DNA of 64,000 nt. Source: DATBFU01 sp035498405. GTDB taxonomy: Bacteria > Acidobacteriota > Thermoanaerobaculia > UBA5066 > Gp7-AA6. The translations under genes and the position numbers were made by a program. Below, in pieces: positions 34,081-43,857 of the stretch (the stretch's first letter is position 1; every line of letters begins with the position of its first letter). The DNA lies in assembly GCA_035498405.1 (NCBI GenBank), contig DATKAE010000084.1, positions 1 through 64,000 of the forward strand. Reading direction: 5' to 3'. The notes under the pieces are model-generated. The model made no database searches, was not told the origin of the DNA, and saw only the letters and a program-made list of their open reading frames with translations.

Positions 34081-35930
34081 CAGAGTCTCTCCCCGGCTTC
34101 GATCCCCTCGATCACGGTCTCGGCGTCGAGCGGAAAGCCGTCGTAATGGCGGATGGAGCGAAGTTTCGGAACGTCGGCGGCCGGGATCTCCAGGCGCAGG
34201 AGGTCGTGCATTTGTCCGTCCCGATTCTGGTCGACGACGTAAACGTGGTCGTGGTTCGCGACGAACGCGAACGTCTCCTCGGTCAAGGGCAGCGCCCGCA
34301 GCCGAAGCGAGTCGGCGCGCAGGCCCTTGCGGGCGAGCAAGTGCCGGGCCTCCTGAACGGCGAAATCCGAGGATCCATAGGCGACGACGCCGACCCGCGA
34401 ACCCGAGCCGTCCACCTCAGGCTTCGGCACCGCGCGGCGCGCGGTTTCGAACTTCCTGGCGATCCGATCCATGTTGCGCCGGTAATCGTCCGGACGCTCG
34501 GTGTAGGTGGCGCGCTCCGAGTGCCCGGATCCACGCGTGAAGTAAGCGGCGGCGAGATTGTCGATGACGCCCGGCAGCGTCCGGTAGGGGATCCCGTCGC
34601 CATCCACGTCCTTGTAACGGGCGAATTCCTTGAACTTCCGGACATGCTCCTTGAGCTCGTCCTCCGTGCGGATCACCTTGCCCCGGTCCATCGGCTTATC
34701 GATGTAGGGGAAGGGATCGGACATCCAGTTGTTCATGCCGAGATCGAGGTCGGTCATGACGAACACGGGTGTCTGGAATCGTTCGGCAAGATCGAAGGCT
34801 TCCGCGGTGAGCGTGTAGCACTCATGGACCGAGCCCGGAATCAGCAGGATGTGCTTGGTGTCGCCGTGGGACAAGAAATACGTCGTCAGGATGTCGCCCT
34901 GCATCGTGCGCGTCGGCAGACCCGTGGAGGGGCCGACCCTCTGGACGTCCACGATGACCGCCGGCACCTCGGCGTAGTAGCCGAGGCCGACGAATTCCGC
35001 CATGAGCGAAATTCCGGGTCCCGAGGTCGTCGTCATCGCGCGCGCGCCTGCCCATCCCGCGCCGAGGACCATGCCGACCGCGGCGAGCTCATCCTCCGCC
35101 TGCACGATCGCGCAGGTCGGCTTGCCCGTGGCCGGATCCTTCCGGTGGCGCTTGGCGTACTCGATCAACGCCTCCGCCAGGGAGGAAGAGGGCGTGATCG
35201 GGTACCACGAGACCACTTGCACGCCGCCCATGACCGCCCCGATGGCCGACGCGGCGTTGCCGTCGATGATGATTTTGCCAGCCGTCGCGTTCATGCGCTC
35301 GAGCCGGTAAGGATCTTGCTTCGTCAGGTTCTTGGACGCCCACTCGAATCCGCCCTGGATCGCCTTGTTGTTGATTTCGACGGCTTTCTCCTTTCCCTTG
35401 AATTGCTTGACGACCGCGCGGCGGATCTCTTCCATGTCGATGTCGAGCAGCCAGGCGGCGACACCGACGTAAATCATGTTGACCGCCAGCCGCCGCAGCT
35501 TCCCGTCGTGAACGAGCTCGAGAACGAGCTTTTGGAACGGAACCGGATAGAACTGCACGTCGTCGCGCAGCGTTTTCAGGTTCAGGCTCTCCTCGTAAAC
35601 TACCGCGGCGCCCGGGTGAGCCGTCCTCACATCCTCGTGCGCCGTCTCGGGATTCATGCAGATGAGCACGCCGATGTCCCGGCGCCGGGCGATGAACCCC
35701 TCGCGCGACGCCCGGATCGTGAACCAGGTCGGAAGTCCTTGGATGTTGGAGGGAAACAGGTTCTTGCCCGAGACGGGGATTCCCATCTGAAAGATGGCCC
35801 TCATCAGGATGTTGTTCGAGGACATGCTTCCCGAACCGTTGGCCGTGGCGACGTGGATCGAGAAATCATTGACGACCGGGCGGCGACCCGCCTCGGCGGT
35901 CGCCTTGTCTTCCAGGACGGCGGTGGACAT
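34080..35930 (-). CDS. korA: 2-oxoacid:ferredoxin oxidoreductase, fused gamma-alpha subunit
   Basis: 616 residues. The N-terminal gamma domain (about 20-190, with GSGSMSSNNILMRA) is fused to the alpha subunit (about 225-616, with GNAASAIGAVMGGVQVVSWY, then PITPSSSLAE and the TSGPGISLM motif). AGGAGACAC precedes the ATG. It shares an operon with korB. No separate ferredoxin-like delta subunit is present. Confidence 0.92.
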   Translation of the reverse strand: MSTAVLEDKATAEAGRRPVVNDFSIHVATANGSGSMSSNNILMRAIFQMGIPVSGKNLFPSNIQGLPTWFTIRASREGFIARRRDIGVLICMNPETAHEDVRTAHPGAAVVYEESLNLKTLRDDVQFYPVPFQKLVLELVHDGKLRRLAVNMIYVGVAAWLLDIDMEEIRRAVVKQFKGKEKAVEINNKAIQGGFEWASKNLTKQDPYRLERMNATAGKIIIDGNAASAIGAVMGGVQVVSWYPITPSSSLAEALIEYAKRHRKDPATGKPTCAIVQAEDELAAVGMVLGAGWAGARAMTTTSGPGISLMAEFVGLGYYAEVPAVIVDVQRVGPSTGLPTRTMQGDILTTYFLSHGDTKHILLIPGSVHECYTLTAEAFDLAERFQTPVFVMTDLDLGMNNWMSDPFPYIDKPMDRGKVIRTEDELKEHVRKFKEFARYKDVDGDGIPYRTLPGVIDNLAAAYFTRGSGHSERATYTERPDDYRRNMDRIARKFETARRAVPKPEVDGSGSRVGVVAYGSSDFAVQEARHLLARKGLRADSLRLRALPLTEETFAFVANHDHVYVVDQNRDGQMHDLLRLEIPAADVPKLRSIRHYDGFPLDAETVIEGIEAGERL

Positions 35931-36035
35931 GTGTCTCCTTTAGCCGATCGCAGACGTCGGGGCTCGAAATGATATCAAACGAGAGAGCGGGGACGAGGCT
36001 TCGACCCTGCATAGAATGCGCGCCCGGAGGCATCG

Positions 36036-38108
36036 ATGCGACGTTCACGCCTGCTTCTGACCACGGCCCTGGGAATCGGCCTCGCGGCGGCCGCCCGCGG
36101 CGAACACCCGTTCCGTTTCGACGACCTGGCGCGCGTGGAGCGCTTGACCACGTTTTGCTTGTCGCCCGACGGAAAGCGCCTCGCCTATGCCGTCACCATC
36201 CCCGACGTCGAGGAGAACGGGTCTCGCTCGGCCATTTGGATCCAAACCGCCGGGGGCGGCGAGCCGCTCCGCCTCACGTCGGGTCAGGCAAGGGATTCCG
36301 ATCCGCTCTTCTCCCCGGACGGCCGGTTTCTCGCCTTCCTGTCGAACCGGGATGGCCGGTCCCAGATCTGGGCGATCGATCTGGCCGGGGGCGAGCCTCG
36401 CAGGGCCACGTCCTTTCCGAGCGACATCGCCGCCTTTCGCTGGTCGCCCGACGGAAAGTGGCTGGTCTTCACCGCGGACACCTTTCCGGACTGCTCGGAG
36501 GCGGGCTGCATCGAGGCGAGGCTGAAGAGTCGGGAAAAATCGAAGATCAAGGCGCGCATCGCCGAGCGCCTGCTCTACCGGCACTGGGACTCCTGGAAGG
36601 ATGGAATGCGGACGCACATTTGGAAGGCCCCCGCGGATGGCGGAACAGCGGTGGACCTGACTCCGGGCGACCTCGACGCCCCGGCCTTCGGCGCCGACCA
36701 TGACTTCCGGGTTTCATCCGATGGTCGGGAGCTGCTCTACGCCTCCAACCCCGACAAGGTGGAGGCTCTTTCGACGAATTCGGACGTGTGGGTCGCCTCC
36801 TTCGACGGCGCGGGCTCTCCTCGGGACCTGACCGCCGACAACCACGCCTTCGACGGCACGCCGCGTTACTCGCCCGACGGCAAGTGGATCGCCTATCGAG
36901 CCCAGAAGCGGCCGGGCTTCGAGGCGGACCGCTTCGAGCTGATGGTCTACGACCGGGCGGCCAAGCGGACGCGCTCCCTGACCTCCGAGTTCGACAATTG
37001 GGTGGAGGAATTCGAGTGGTCGCCGGACTCGAAGTGGCTGTATTTCGTGGCGCAAGTCGCGGCCCGCGGCAACATCTATCGAGTGCCGGTCGCCGGCGGC
37101 GCCGTTGAGGAACTCTGGAAGGGCGGGACCGCGACGAATCTGCTCTTTTCGCCCGACGGGAGTCGGCTCTACTTCTCGGCGAGCTCCTTCACACAACCGG
37201 CGGACATCTGGAGCCTCGGAGCGGACGGTCGGGGCCCGCGGACCGAGACGAGGTTGAACGCGGCCTTGCTTTCGGAAGCCAAGCGCGGCACCGTGCTCGA
37301 GCGCTGGGTGTCCTCCGCAGACGGCCGGCGGCTGCAGGGCTGGCTGATCCTGCCTCCGGGCTTCGACCCCGCCCGGACGTATCCGGCGGTCTTCTTCGTC
37401 CACGGCGGCCCGCAGGTGCCCATGTCCGACGCTTGGTCGTACCGGTGGAACCTCGAGGGGTTCGCGGGCTACGGCTACGTCGTCTACGCGGGCAATCCGC
37501 GGGGTTCGCCCGGCTTCGGTCAGCAGTTCGTCGACGAGATCAGCCGCGACTGGGGCGGACGCGTCTACGACGATCTGATGCGGCAGGCGGACGACCTGGA
37601 GTCCCTGTCCTACGTCGACAAGAAACGCATCGGAGCGGCCGGGGCCTCCTTCGGAGGCTACATGGTCGCCTGGATGCTGGGACACACGACGCGCTTTGCG
37701 GCGATGATCTGCCACGACGGCGACGTCGACCTGCCGGGTGGTCAGCTCGCGACCGAGGAGCTCTGGTTTCCCAAGTGGGAGCTCGGGGGCTGGCCCTGGG
37801 AATCGGACCTCTACGAGAAGTGGAACCCGATTCGCTTCGCGGGCAAGTTTCAGACGCCCACTCTCGTCGTCACCAACGAGAAGGACTACCGTGTCCCCTT
37901 CGAGCAGGGTCTCGAGCTCTTCACGGCCTTGCAGCTTAAAGAAGTCCCTTCCAAGCTCCTCGTCTTTCCCGACGAGGGTCACTGGGTCTTAAAACCCGGA
38001 AACGCCCTCTTCTGGCACAACGTCCTGGTCGACTGGCTGGCGAGGTGGCTGGGCGGCGCACCGGCGGATCCCAAGGTACTGGAGAAGGTTTACAGCGTCA
38101 CCCGGTGA
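36036..38108 (+). CDS. Secreted S9 family prolyl oligopeptidase/dipeptidyl peptidase
   Basis: 690 residues with a signal peptide (LLLTTALGIGLAAAARG), a WD/Kelch-like beta-propeller of SPDGxxLAF repeats (about 30-420) and an alpha/beta-hydrolase domain. Catalytic Ser538 lies in GASFGGY, the Asp in NEKDYRVP and the His in DEGHWV. It probably trims peptides in the periplasm. GGAGG precedes the ATG, and TAGAAT (36012-36017) is a possible -10. Divergent from korA. Confidence 0.94.
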   Translation: MRRSRLLLTTALGIGLAAAARGEHPFRFDDLARVERLTTFCLSPDGKRLAYAVTIPDVEENGSRSAIWIQTAGGGEPLRLTSGQARDSDPLFSPDGRFLAFLSNRDGRSQIWAIDLAGGEPRRATSFPSDIAAFRWSPDGKWLVFTADTFPDCSEAGCIEARLKSREKSKIKARIAERLLYRHWDSWKDGMRTHIWKAPADGGTAVDLTPGDLDAPAFGADHDFRVSSDGRELLYASNPDKVEALSTNSDVWVASFDGAGSPRDLTADNHAFDGTPRYSPDGKWIAYRAQKRPGFEADRFELMVYDRAAKRTRSLTSEFDNWVEEFEWSPDSKWLYFVAQVAARGNIYRVPVAGGAVEELWKGGTATNLLFSPDGSRLYFSASSFTQPADIWSLGADGRGPRTETRLNAALLSEAKRGTVLERWVSSADGRRLQGWLILPPGFDPARTYPAVFFVHGGPQVPMSDAWSYRWNLEGFAGYGYVVYAGNPRGSPGFGQQFVDEISRDWGGRVYDDLMRQADDLESLSYVDKKRIGAAGASFGGYMVAWMLGHTTRFAAMICHDGDVDLPGGQLATEELWFPKWELGGWPWESDLYEKWNPIRFAGKFQTPTLVVTNEKDYRVPFEQGLELFTALQLKEVPSKLLVFPDEGHWVLKPGNALFWHNVLVDWLARWLGGAPADPKVLEKVYSVTR

Positions 38109-38212
38109 GCGCGACTCCGCTCACCGGAATGCCTTGAAACGCCTCCTCCGTGGCCGGGCGGCTGACGGATGGCGGTGCGTGTCCGAGACCTGCCCGGCTT
38201 CGGGTAACCGCC

Positions 38213-39697
38213 TCAGCCCGCCGGCACGCATCGGCCGGCCGCCCAACTGCGCAGAGCGGCGATCGACTCGGCGCGCACGACCGACAGCGGACGAGTGGAC
38301 CGGAGGGCGACGAGCAGGCCGGCGGTGTCCAGCGGAACGCCGGCGGCCCGGGCTTCGTATAGCGCCGAGACGATGGCCTGCTCGATTTCGGCCCCCGAGA
38401 AGCCCGCGGCGGCATCGGCGAGCTTGGCGAGGTCGAAACGGCTCGGGTCCTCGCTCCGGCGGGAGAGGTGAAGCCGGAAGATCTCCGCGCGAGCCGCCGT
38501 CTCCGGCAGGTCGACGAAGAAAATCTCGTCGACTCGACCCTTGCGCACCATTTCGGGGGGCAGTTCCTGGACGGAGTTGGCGGTGAGAACGAGAAATACG
38601 TGGGCGGCGCGCTCCTGCATCCAGGTCAGAAGCGCCCCGAGCAGGCGCTTGGAGACGCCGCCATCGGTTTCGGTCGTGCGAACCGAGACGAAGGCCTTCT
38701 CGATCTCGTCGATCCAGAGCACGCAGGGAGCCATTCGCTCGACGCGTTTCAAGGCGTCGCGCAGGTTTCGTTCCGATTCCCCGATGTAGGGGGCGAGCAA
38801 CCTTCCGGCGTCGAGCGAGAGCAGCGGCAATTCCCAGGAGGCCGCCACCGCCTTGGCGGCCAGGCTCTTGCCGCACCCCTGAACTCCCAGAAGCAGGATT
38901 CCCTTCGGGGGATCGAGCGGCTTCTGGCCGGCGGCGGGCAGGAAGCCGACGCGGCGGGTCGAGATCCACTTCTTCAACCGCTCCAGGCCTCCGATCTGGT
39001 CCATTCCGTCGGGAGCGGGCACGAACTCGAGCAGTCCCCCGCCCTCGACCAGCGCCTTCTTGCCCTCACGGATCTGAGCCCGGTCCGCGACCGTCAAGGC
39101 GTTGTCCTCGACGATCGCCCGCGCGAGCGCGCGCTCGGCCTCGAACAGCGAGAGACCGGAGAGGTCTGCGACCAGGCCATCGACGTCGTTCGAGGACAGG
39201 GCCACACGGGTGCCCGGGGTCTCGCGCAGAGTTCTCCGGATCGTTTGTGTGACGAGTTCTCGAAGCTCATCGGGTCCCGGCAAGTCGAACTCGAAGCGGA
39301 CCGAGAGGTCTTCGAGCTCCGGCTTGGCGGGTAGGGTCGGGCCTACCAGCACGATCGTTCGGGCGGAGCCCTCGAATTCCTGTGCGACTTCCCGCAGCGC
39401 GCGCAGCGCCGAAGGATTCTCCAGATGGGCCTGCGGGTCCTTCAGCAGCCAGACGCCATCCTCGGCAACCGCCCGGACGTGGCGTAGCGCGACGGCGAGA
39501 TCGACCGTCTTCGGCTGATCGGCCGGATGGCAGGGAGAGAGGCCGGATGCCGCGCTCCAGGTCCAGACCGGCATCGCGAGCTCGCCGGCGACGGCCCGCA
39601 CCAGGGACTCGAAGCGCTTTTCCTCGACGGTCTGGCAGACGACGAGGGGGTGTTTCGAGCGAAAGAGAAGGGCGAGGTCTCTGGCGGGAACGTCCAA
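38213..39697 (-). CDS. Ycf46-like AAA+ ATPase
   Basis: 494 residues. The N-terminal region (about 1-210) is typical of Ycf46 proteins, followed by one AAA+ module: Walker A GVQGCGKS, Walker B VLWIDEIEK, sensor-1 LTANS, then an arginine-finger segment and RKGRVDEIFFVDLP. The cellular role of this family is not established; a link to carbon or photosynthesis regulation is known only in cyanobacteria. The TTG start has no ribosome site, but TACACT ends 8 nt upstream. Confidence 0.88.
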   Translation of the reverse strand: MDVPARDLALLFRSKHPLVVCQTVEEKRFESLVRAVAGELAMPVWTWSAASGLSPCHPADQPKTVDLAVALRHVRAVAEDGVWLLKDPQAHLENPSALRALREVAQEFEGSARTIVLVGPTLPAKPELEDLSVRFEFDLPGPDELRELVTQTIRRTLRETPGTRVALSSNDVDGLVADLSGLSLFEAERALARAIVEDNALTVADRAQIREGKKALVEGGGLLEFVPAPDGMDQIGGLERLKKWISTRRVGFLPAAGQKPLDPPKGILLLGVQGCGKSLAAKAVAASWELPLLSLDAGRLLAPYIGESERNLRDALKRVERMAPCVLWIDEIEKAFVSVRTTETDGGVSKRLLGALLTWMQERAAHVFLVLTANSVQELPPEMVRKGRVDEIFFVDLPETAARAEIFRLHLSRRSEDPSRFDLAKLADAAAGFSGAEIEQAIVSALYEARAAGVPLDTAGLLVALRSTRPLSVVRAESIAALRSWAAGRCVPAG

Positions 39698-39705
39698 GTG
39701 GCGAC

Positions 39706-39711
39706 AGTGTA
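39706..39711 (-). promoter_or_regulatory. -10-like element of the AAA+ gene (leaderless type)
   Basis: TACACT on the minus strand, 8 nt before the TTG start. Confidence 0.35.
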
Positions 39712-39723
39712 GCGGATCGCCGG

Positions 39724-39790
39724 CTAGTGCCGTTCCAACTGGTTGCGCCTACCTGAAGCAAGGCCTAGCATCGAGTTGGAACGGCACTAG
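39724..39790. repeat. 67-bp element with perfect 17-bp inverted repeats
   Basis: Left arm 39724-39740 (CTAGTGCCGTTCCAACT) and right arm 39774-39790 are exact reverse complements, with 33 bp between. It lies in the 102-bp gap between divergent genes, so it is not a terminator of either. It looks like a MITE-type mobile fragment, a REP-like palindrome or a large operator. Confidence 0.8.
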
Positions 39791-39799
39791 ACTCCGCGG

Positions 39800-40573
39800 A
39801 TGCCGGCCCGGCGCGTCATCTCGCTCTGCCCTTCGATCACAGAAACGCTGGTCGAGATCGGCGGGCGAGCGGTCCTCGTGGCGGCCACGCGCTATTGCAC
39901 GCGGCCGAGGGGTATCCTCCGGGGGATCGAGCGCATCGGGGGCACGAAGGACCCGGACATCGGAGCGATCCTCGCGCTCACGCCGGATCTCGTCTTTGCC
40001 AATCAGGAGGAGAACCGGTTGGAGGACGTCGAGGCCCTGCGGTCGGCCGGTGTCGAGGTGCACGTGACGTTCCCCAAGAGGGTCGCCGATGTGCCGCGGG
40101 ACATTCGCGAGTGGGGGGCGAGCCTGGGTGGATCCTGCGAATCCGAGGCGGAGGCGCTTTCCGATCGCGTTTCCCGAGAGGTCGCCCTCCTCGAGGAGGC
40201 GACTGCGCCCCCTCAGTTTCGCTACGCCTACTGGATCTGGAGGGATCCGTGGATGACGATTTCCGATGACACGTACGTGGCCGATCTCCTGCGGTTGGCG
40301 GGAGGCGTCAACGCCTACGGCGCCGAAGCCGATCGATATCCGGCCACGACCCCCGAGGAGGCGCTCGCGCGAGGTGCCGGCGTTCACTTCCTTCCCGACG
40401 AGCCGTACCCGTTCCGGGAGCGGCGCCACGCGAAACTGGCCGAGGAGCTCTTCGGGGCAGTGTGCCGGCGCCTGTTCGTGCCGGGCGACGACTTCTGCTG
40501 GCATGGCTACCGGACGCTCGCCGGCCTCGAGTGGGTCCGTCGCCTGCGCTCCGGCAGCGCGTTCGGCTCTTAG
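39800..40573 (+). CDS. BtuF-like helical-backbone metal receptor, apparently cytoplasmic
   Basis: 257 residues with the two-lobed periplasmic-binding fold of the BtuF/cobalamin-siderophore class: RVISLCPSITETLVEIG at the start, then TPDLVFANQEEN. The family is normally exported, but here there is no signal peptide or lipobox; the protein starts MPARRVISL. It may work inside the cell or have acquired another role. No ABC transporter is next to it. The 67-bp inverted repeat ends 9 nt before the ATG, and there is no Shine-Dalgarno sequence. Confidence 0.8.
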   Translation: MPARRVISLCPSITETLVEIGGRAVLVAATRYCTRPRGILRGIERIGGTKDPDIGAILALTPDLVFANQEENRLEDVEALRSAGVEVHVTFPKRVADVPRDIREWGASLGGSCESEAEALSDRVSREVALLEEATAPPQFRYAYWIWRDPWMTISDDTYVADLLRLAGGVNAYGAEADRYPATTPEEALARGAGVHFLPDEPYPFRERRHAKLAEELFGAVCRRLFVPGDDFCWHGYRTLAGLEWVRRLRSGSAFGS

Positions 40574-40617
40574 GGAAGGGGAGAGCCGGGGCCGCGCGAG
40601 ACGTCGAGGGTTGCGGG

Positions 40618-41220
40618 TCAGCCCCGGCGGTTCAGGAGGTCCAAGAACTCCTCGCGCACCGGTTTGTTGAAGAAGATGCCCCGGATCGCGGAGGTGACCG
40701 TCAGGGCTCCCGGCTTCTTGACGCCGCGCATCTCCACGCAGAGGTGTCGGGCTTCGACGACGACCATGACCCCTTGCGGGCGCAGGGTCTGTTCGAGGAA
40801 GCCCGCGATCTGCTCGGTCAGCCGCTCCTGGAGCTGCGGTCGGCGCGCGTAGAACTCGACGATCCGCGGCATCTTCGAGAGACCCACGATCCTCTCGCTC
40901 GGGATGTAGGCGACGTGGGCGTGCCCGTAGAAAGGGACGAAGTGATGGGAGCAGAGCGAGTAGAAGGGGATGTCCTTCTCCATGACCATCGCGGTGTAGT
41001 GCTCATCGTTGGGGAAGCAGGTCACCGTTGGCTCCGCGCCCTCGGCGAGGCCGTGGAACATCTCGAGGTACATCTTGGCGACCCGCTCCGGCGTCCCGTC
41101 GAGGTTGGGATCGGAGACGTCGAGGCCCAGGGCCTCGATGATCCGGCGCATGTGCGCCGCGATCTCGGTAACCTTCTGCTCGTCCTCGATCGACGGGACG
41201 ACGATGTCGATCTCGCTCAT
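40618..41220 (-). CDS. folE: GTP cyclohydrolase I
   Basis: 200 residues. Zinc and catalytic residues lie in CSHHFVPFYG and HLCVEMRGV (Cys and His ligands). The first step of tetrahydrofolate/pterin synthesis, converting GTP to dihydroneopterin triphosphate. Starts 5 nt after the peroxiredoxin stop, so the two form an operon. Confidence 0.96.
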   Translation of the reverse strand: MSEIDIVVPSIEDEQKVTEIAAHMRRIIEALGLDVSDPNLDGTPERVAKMYLEMFHGLAEGAEPTVTCFPNDEHYTAMVMEKDIPFYSLCSHHFVPFYGHAHVAYIPSERIVGLSKMPRIVEFYARRPQLQERLTEQIAGFLEQTLRPQGVMVVVEARHLCVEMRGVKKPGALTVTSAIRGIFFNKPVREEFLDLLNRRG

Positions 41221-41225
41221 GTCCC

Positions 41226-41687
41226 TCAGGCCGCGCGCGTCTTCTCCAAGAGCTTCGAGATGTCCCGCGCGACCGGAATGTCATTGGCGACGATCTCCTT
41301 GACCTTCCCGTCCTTACCGACGATGAAGGCCGTCCGGGCCGAGATTCCCCTGTCCTCGAGGTAGACGCCGTACTTGCGGGCCACGTCTCCCTTGGGGTGG
41401 AAATCCGCGAGCAGCGGGTAGGCAATGCCGTTCTGGGCCGCGAACGCCTTATGCGACCAGAGCGAGTCGACCGAGATTCCGAGCACCGCAACGTCGTCGG
41501 CGCCCCTGCTCGGGAGCATCTCGGCGCACTGCTTGTTCTCGACGGAGCAAACGGGCGAGAAATCGAGAGGGTAGAACAACAGGAGGACGTTCTTCTTGCC
41601 GCGGTAGTCGGAGAGGGTGACCTTGTCCCCCACAGTCGAGGGAAGGGTGAAGTCGGGGGCGGCGTCGCCCGGTTTGAGCTGTGCCAT
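41226..41687 (-). CDS. Peroxiredoxin (AhpC/TSA-Bcp type)
   Basis: 153 residues from ATG 41687 with AGGAG 8 nt before it. The peroxidatic cysteine is in PLDFSPVCSVE (PxxxSxxC). A second Cys lies seven residues later (CX6C instead of the CX4C of Bcp), so the resolving chemistry may differ. Reduces peroxides using thioredoxin. Cotranscribed with folE. Confidence 0.92.
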   Translation of the reverse strand: MAQLKPGDAAPDFTLPSTVGDKVTLSDYRGKKNVLLLFYPLDFSPVCSVENKQCAEMLPSRGADDVAVLGISVDSLWSHKAFAAQNGIAYPLLADFHPKGDVARKYGVYLEDRGISARTAFIVGKDGKVKEIVANDIPVARDISKLLEKTRAA

Positions 41688-41755
41688 GGGTCGCGCTCCT
41701 TTGTCGTCCTCGCGGCTCGGGCCGCGGGGCGGTGATTCTACCGGAGGGCGGGGTC

Positions 41756-42862
41756 CTAGGAGATGGTCTTCTTGAACGCCCGGGTGCTCCCGGCGACCAG
41801 CAGGACGGCGATCACGAGGAGCGCCGCGACGCTGCGCCAGAGGTCCGCGAAGGTGGCTCCCCGAATGATGATCCCCCTTGCAATGGCGATGAAGTGAGTC
41901 GCCGGCAGGATCTGGGAAACGACGCGCAGGGGGGCCGGCAGCGACGAGAGCGGGAAGATGTACCCCGAAAGCATCACCGACGGGAGCAGGAAGAGCTGCG
42001 CCATCTGAATCGCCTCCATCTGGGTGCGGGCGCGAGAGGAGATGAGCAGGCCGAGGGCGAGCAGGGCGAACAGATAGACAGTCGACAGCCCGAGCAGGAG
42101 CGGCAGGCTGCCGTGGATCGGGACCCGAAAGGCCACGGTCATCAGAAACAGGATGAAGAGCAGCTGCGCGAAGGCCAGCGCGAGGTACGGCAGCAGCTTG
42201 CCGAGCACCACGGCGATGGGGGACGCCGGCGTCACCATCAGTTGCTCGAGCGTGCCCCGCTCCCGCTCGCGCACGATCGCAAACGCCGCGAGGATCGTGC
42301 CGGAGAACGTCAACAGGATGGCGACGAGACCGGGGATGAGAAGGTTGGCGCTTCGCGAATCGGGATTGAAGAGGAAGAGCGGGTGCGGCCGAATCGGCAG
42401 GTCCGTGGTCCCGGCTCGCTCCCCGAGCTCCGTCAGGGAACGGGAAAGCGCCATTCCGTTGGCGGCGGCGAGCGCCTGGCCCGAGATGGAGGAGTCCGAG
42501 CCGTCGATCAAGACCTGGACGTCGGCCGGTTGCGCGTTCAAGCGCCGCCGCGCGAAGTCCGGCGGGATCTCGATCCCGACCGAGGCCCGCCCGGCCACGA
42601 TGAGCTCCCTCAGGGCGGCGCGCGAGGGCGCGTAGGCGACGATGTCGAAGTAGCTGGTGTTGACGAAGTCCGTCAGGAGCTGGCGACTCTCCTGGGTGCG
42701 GCTCTGGTCGAACACGACCGTTCGAACGTGCCGGACGTTCGTGTCGATCAAGCCGAAGAGCACGAGCTGGAAGGCGGGAACGAGCATCGCGAATTGGAGC
42801 GTTCCCCGGTCGCGGACCATCTGGACCGCTTCCTTCTTGAGCACCGGCAGGAATCCCCTCAT
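41756..42862 (-). CDS. ABC-2 type transporter permease
   Basis: 368 residues. One N-terminal helix, a large extracytoplasmic domain (about 45-175) and five C-terminal helices, with the ABC-2 motif RERERGTLEQLMVTP. Resembles YbhS/YbhR. The start ATG overlaps the ATPase stop (ATGA). Only one permease gene is present, so it may homodimerise. Confidence 0.92.
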   Translation of the reverse strand: MRGFLPVLKKEAVQMVRDRGTLQFAMLVPAFQLVLFGLIDTNVRHVRTVVFDQSRTQESRQLLTDFVNTSYFDIVAYAPSRAALRELIVAGRASVGIEIPPDFARRRLNAQPADVQVLIDGSDSSISGQALAAANGMALSRSLTELGERAGTTDLPIRPHPLFLFNPDSRSANLLIPGLVAILLTFSGTILAAFAIVRERERGTLEQLMVTPASPIAVVLGKLLPYLALAFAQLLFILFLMTVAFRVPIHGSLPLLLGLSTVYLFALLALGLLISSRARTQMEAIQMAQLFLLPSVMLSGYIFPLSSLPAPLRVVSQILPATHFIAIARGIIIRGATFADLWRSVAALLVIAVLLVAGSTRAFKKTIS

Positions 42863-43857
42863 GACGTGGCGGCAATCCGGGCCGGATCTTCGGTGCGCCG
42901 TTCGATCTGGAGGCGGGTCAGGCGGACGAAGACGTCCTCGAGCGATGCCGTGATCGGCCGAAGCTCGACCGGAGCGCCGGCCGCCTTCTCGAGGTCCTGC
43001 GTGATCCGCTCGGCCGGCACGTCGGCGCGGACGAGCAAGTGGAGCGAGTTGCCGAAGATCGTGACGTCCTCCACGTACGGCAGGGACCGCGCCCCGCTCA
43101 TGAACGCCGCGACCCCCTTTTCGCACGCGGCTTCCACGCGACGCATTCCGCCGGGCGTCACGTCCGACAGTCTCGTGAGCTCGTCGGGTGTGCCTTCGAC
43201 GAGCATCTTGGACAGGTAGAGATAGCCGACCCGTCCGCACCGCTCGGCCTCGTCCATGTAGTGTGTGGTCACCAGGAACGTGACGTCCTCGGCCGCGAGC
43301 GTGAAGAGCAGATTCCAAAGCTCGCGGCGGGCGACCGGATCGATTCCGGCGGTCGGCTCGTCGAGGAAGAGAACCCGGGGGCGATGCATGAGGGCGGCCG
43401 CGAGGGCGAGGCGCTGTTTCCACCCCCCGGACAGCTGTGCCGCGAGACGGTGGCGGTACGGCCCGATCGAAGTCAGCCCGATGGCCCACTCGCGCCGTTC
43501 CTCGAGCAGGGCCCCCTGGAGTCCGTAGACGGAAGCGAAGAAGTCGAGGTTCTCCAGAACCGTCAGGTCTACGTAGAGGGAGAAGTTCTGGGAGACGTAA
43601 CCGATGCGGCGCCGGACCTCCTCGCCCTGCCGAGAGACGTCGAGGCCGTCCACGCGGGCGCGTCCTTCGGTGGGCGCCAGCAGCCCGCAGAGAATCCGGA
43701 TGAGCGTCGACTTGCCCGATCCGTTGGGCCCGAGCAGGCCGTAGATCTCGCCGCGGGGCACCGCCAGGGAGACCCGATCGAGCGCGCGCACCTTGCCGAA
43801 GTCGCGCGAAACCGACTCCACCTCGATGCCGTTCTCGCGGCTCGTGTCCGGCGGCAT
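42859..43857 (-). CDS. ABC transporter ATP-binding protein
   Basis: 332 residues. Walker A GPNGSGKST, signature LSGGWKQRLALAAAL, Walker B VLFLDEPTAGID and the H-loop THYMDEAERC. A C-terminal regulatory stretch follows, as in YbhF/drug-export ATPases. A single nucleotide-binding domain, unlike the double one of E. coli YbhF. Starts one base after the HlyD-family stop. Confidence 0.94.
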   Translation of the reverse strand: MPPDTSRENGIEVESVSRDFGKVRALDRVSLAVPRGEIYGLLGPNGSGKSTLIRILCGLLAPTEGRARVDGLDVSRQGEEVRRRIGYVSQNFSLYVDLTVLENLDFFASVYGLQGALLEERREWAIGLTSIGPYRHRLAAQLSGGWKQRLALAAALMHRPRVLFLDEPTAGIDPVARRELWNLLFTLAAEDVTFLVTTHYMDEAERCGRVGYLYLSKMLVEGTPDELTRLSDVTPGGMRRVEAACEKGVAAFMSGARSLPYVEDVTIFGNSLHLLVRADVPAERITQDLEKAAGAPVELRPITASLEDVFVRLTRLQIERRTEDPARIAATS

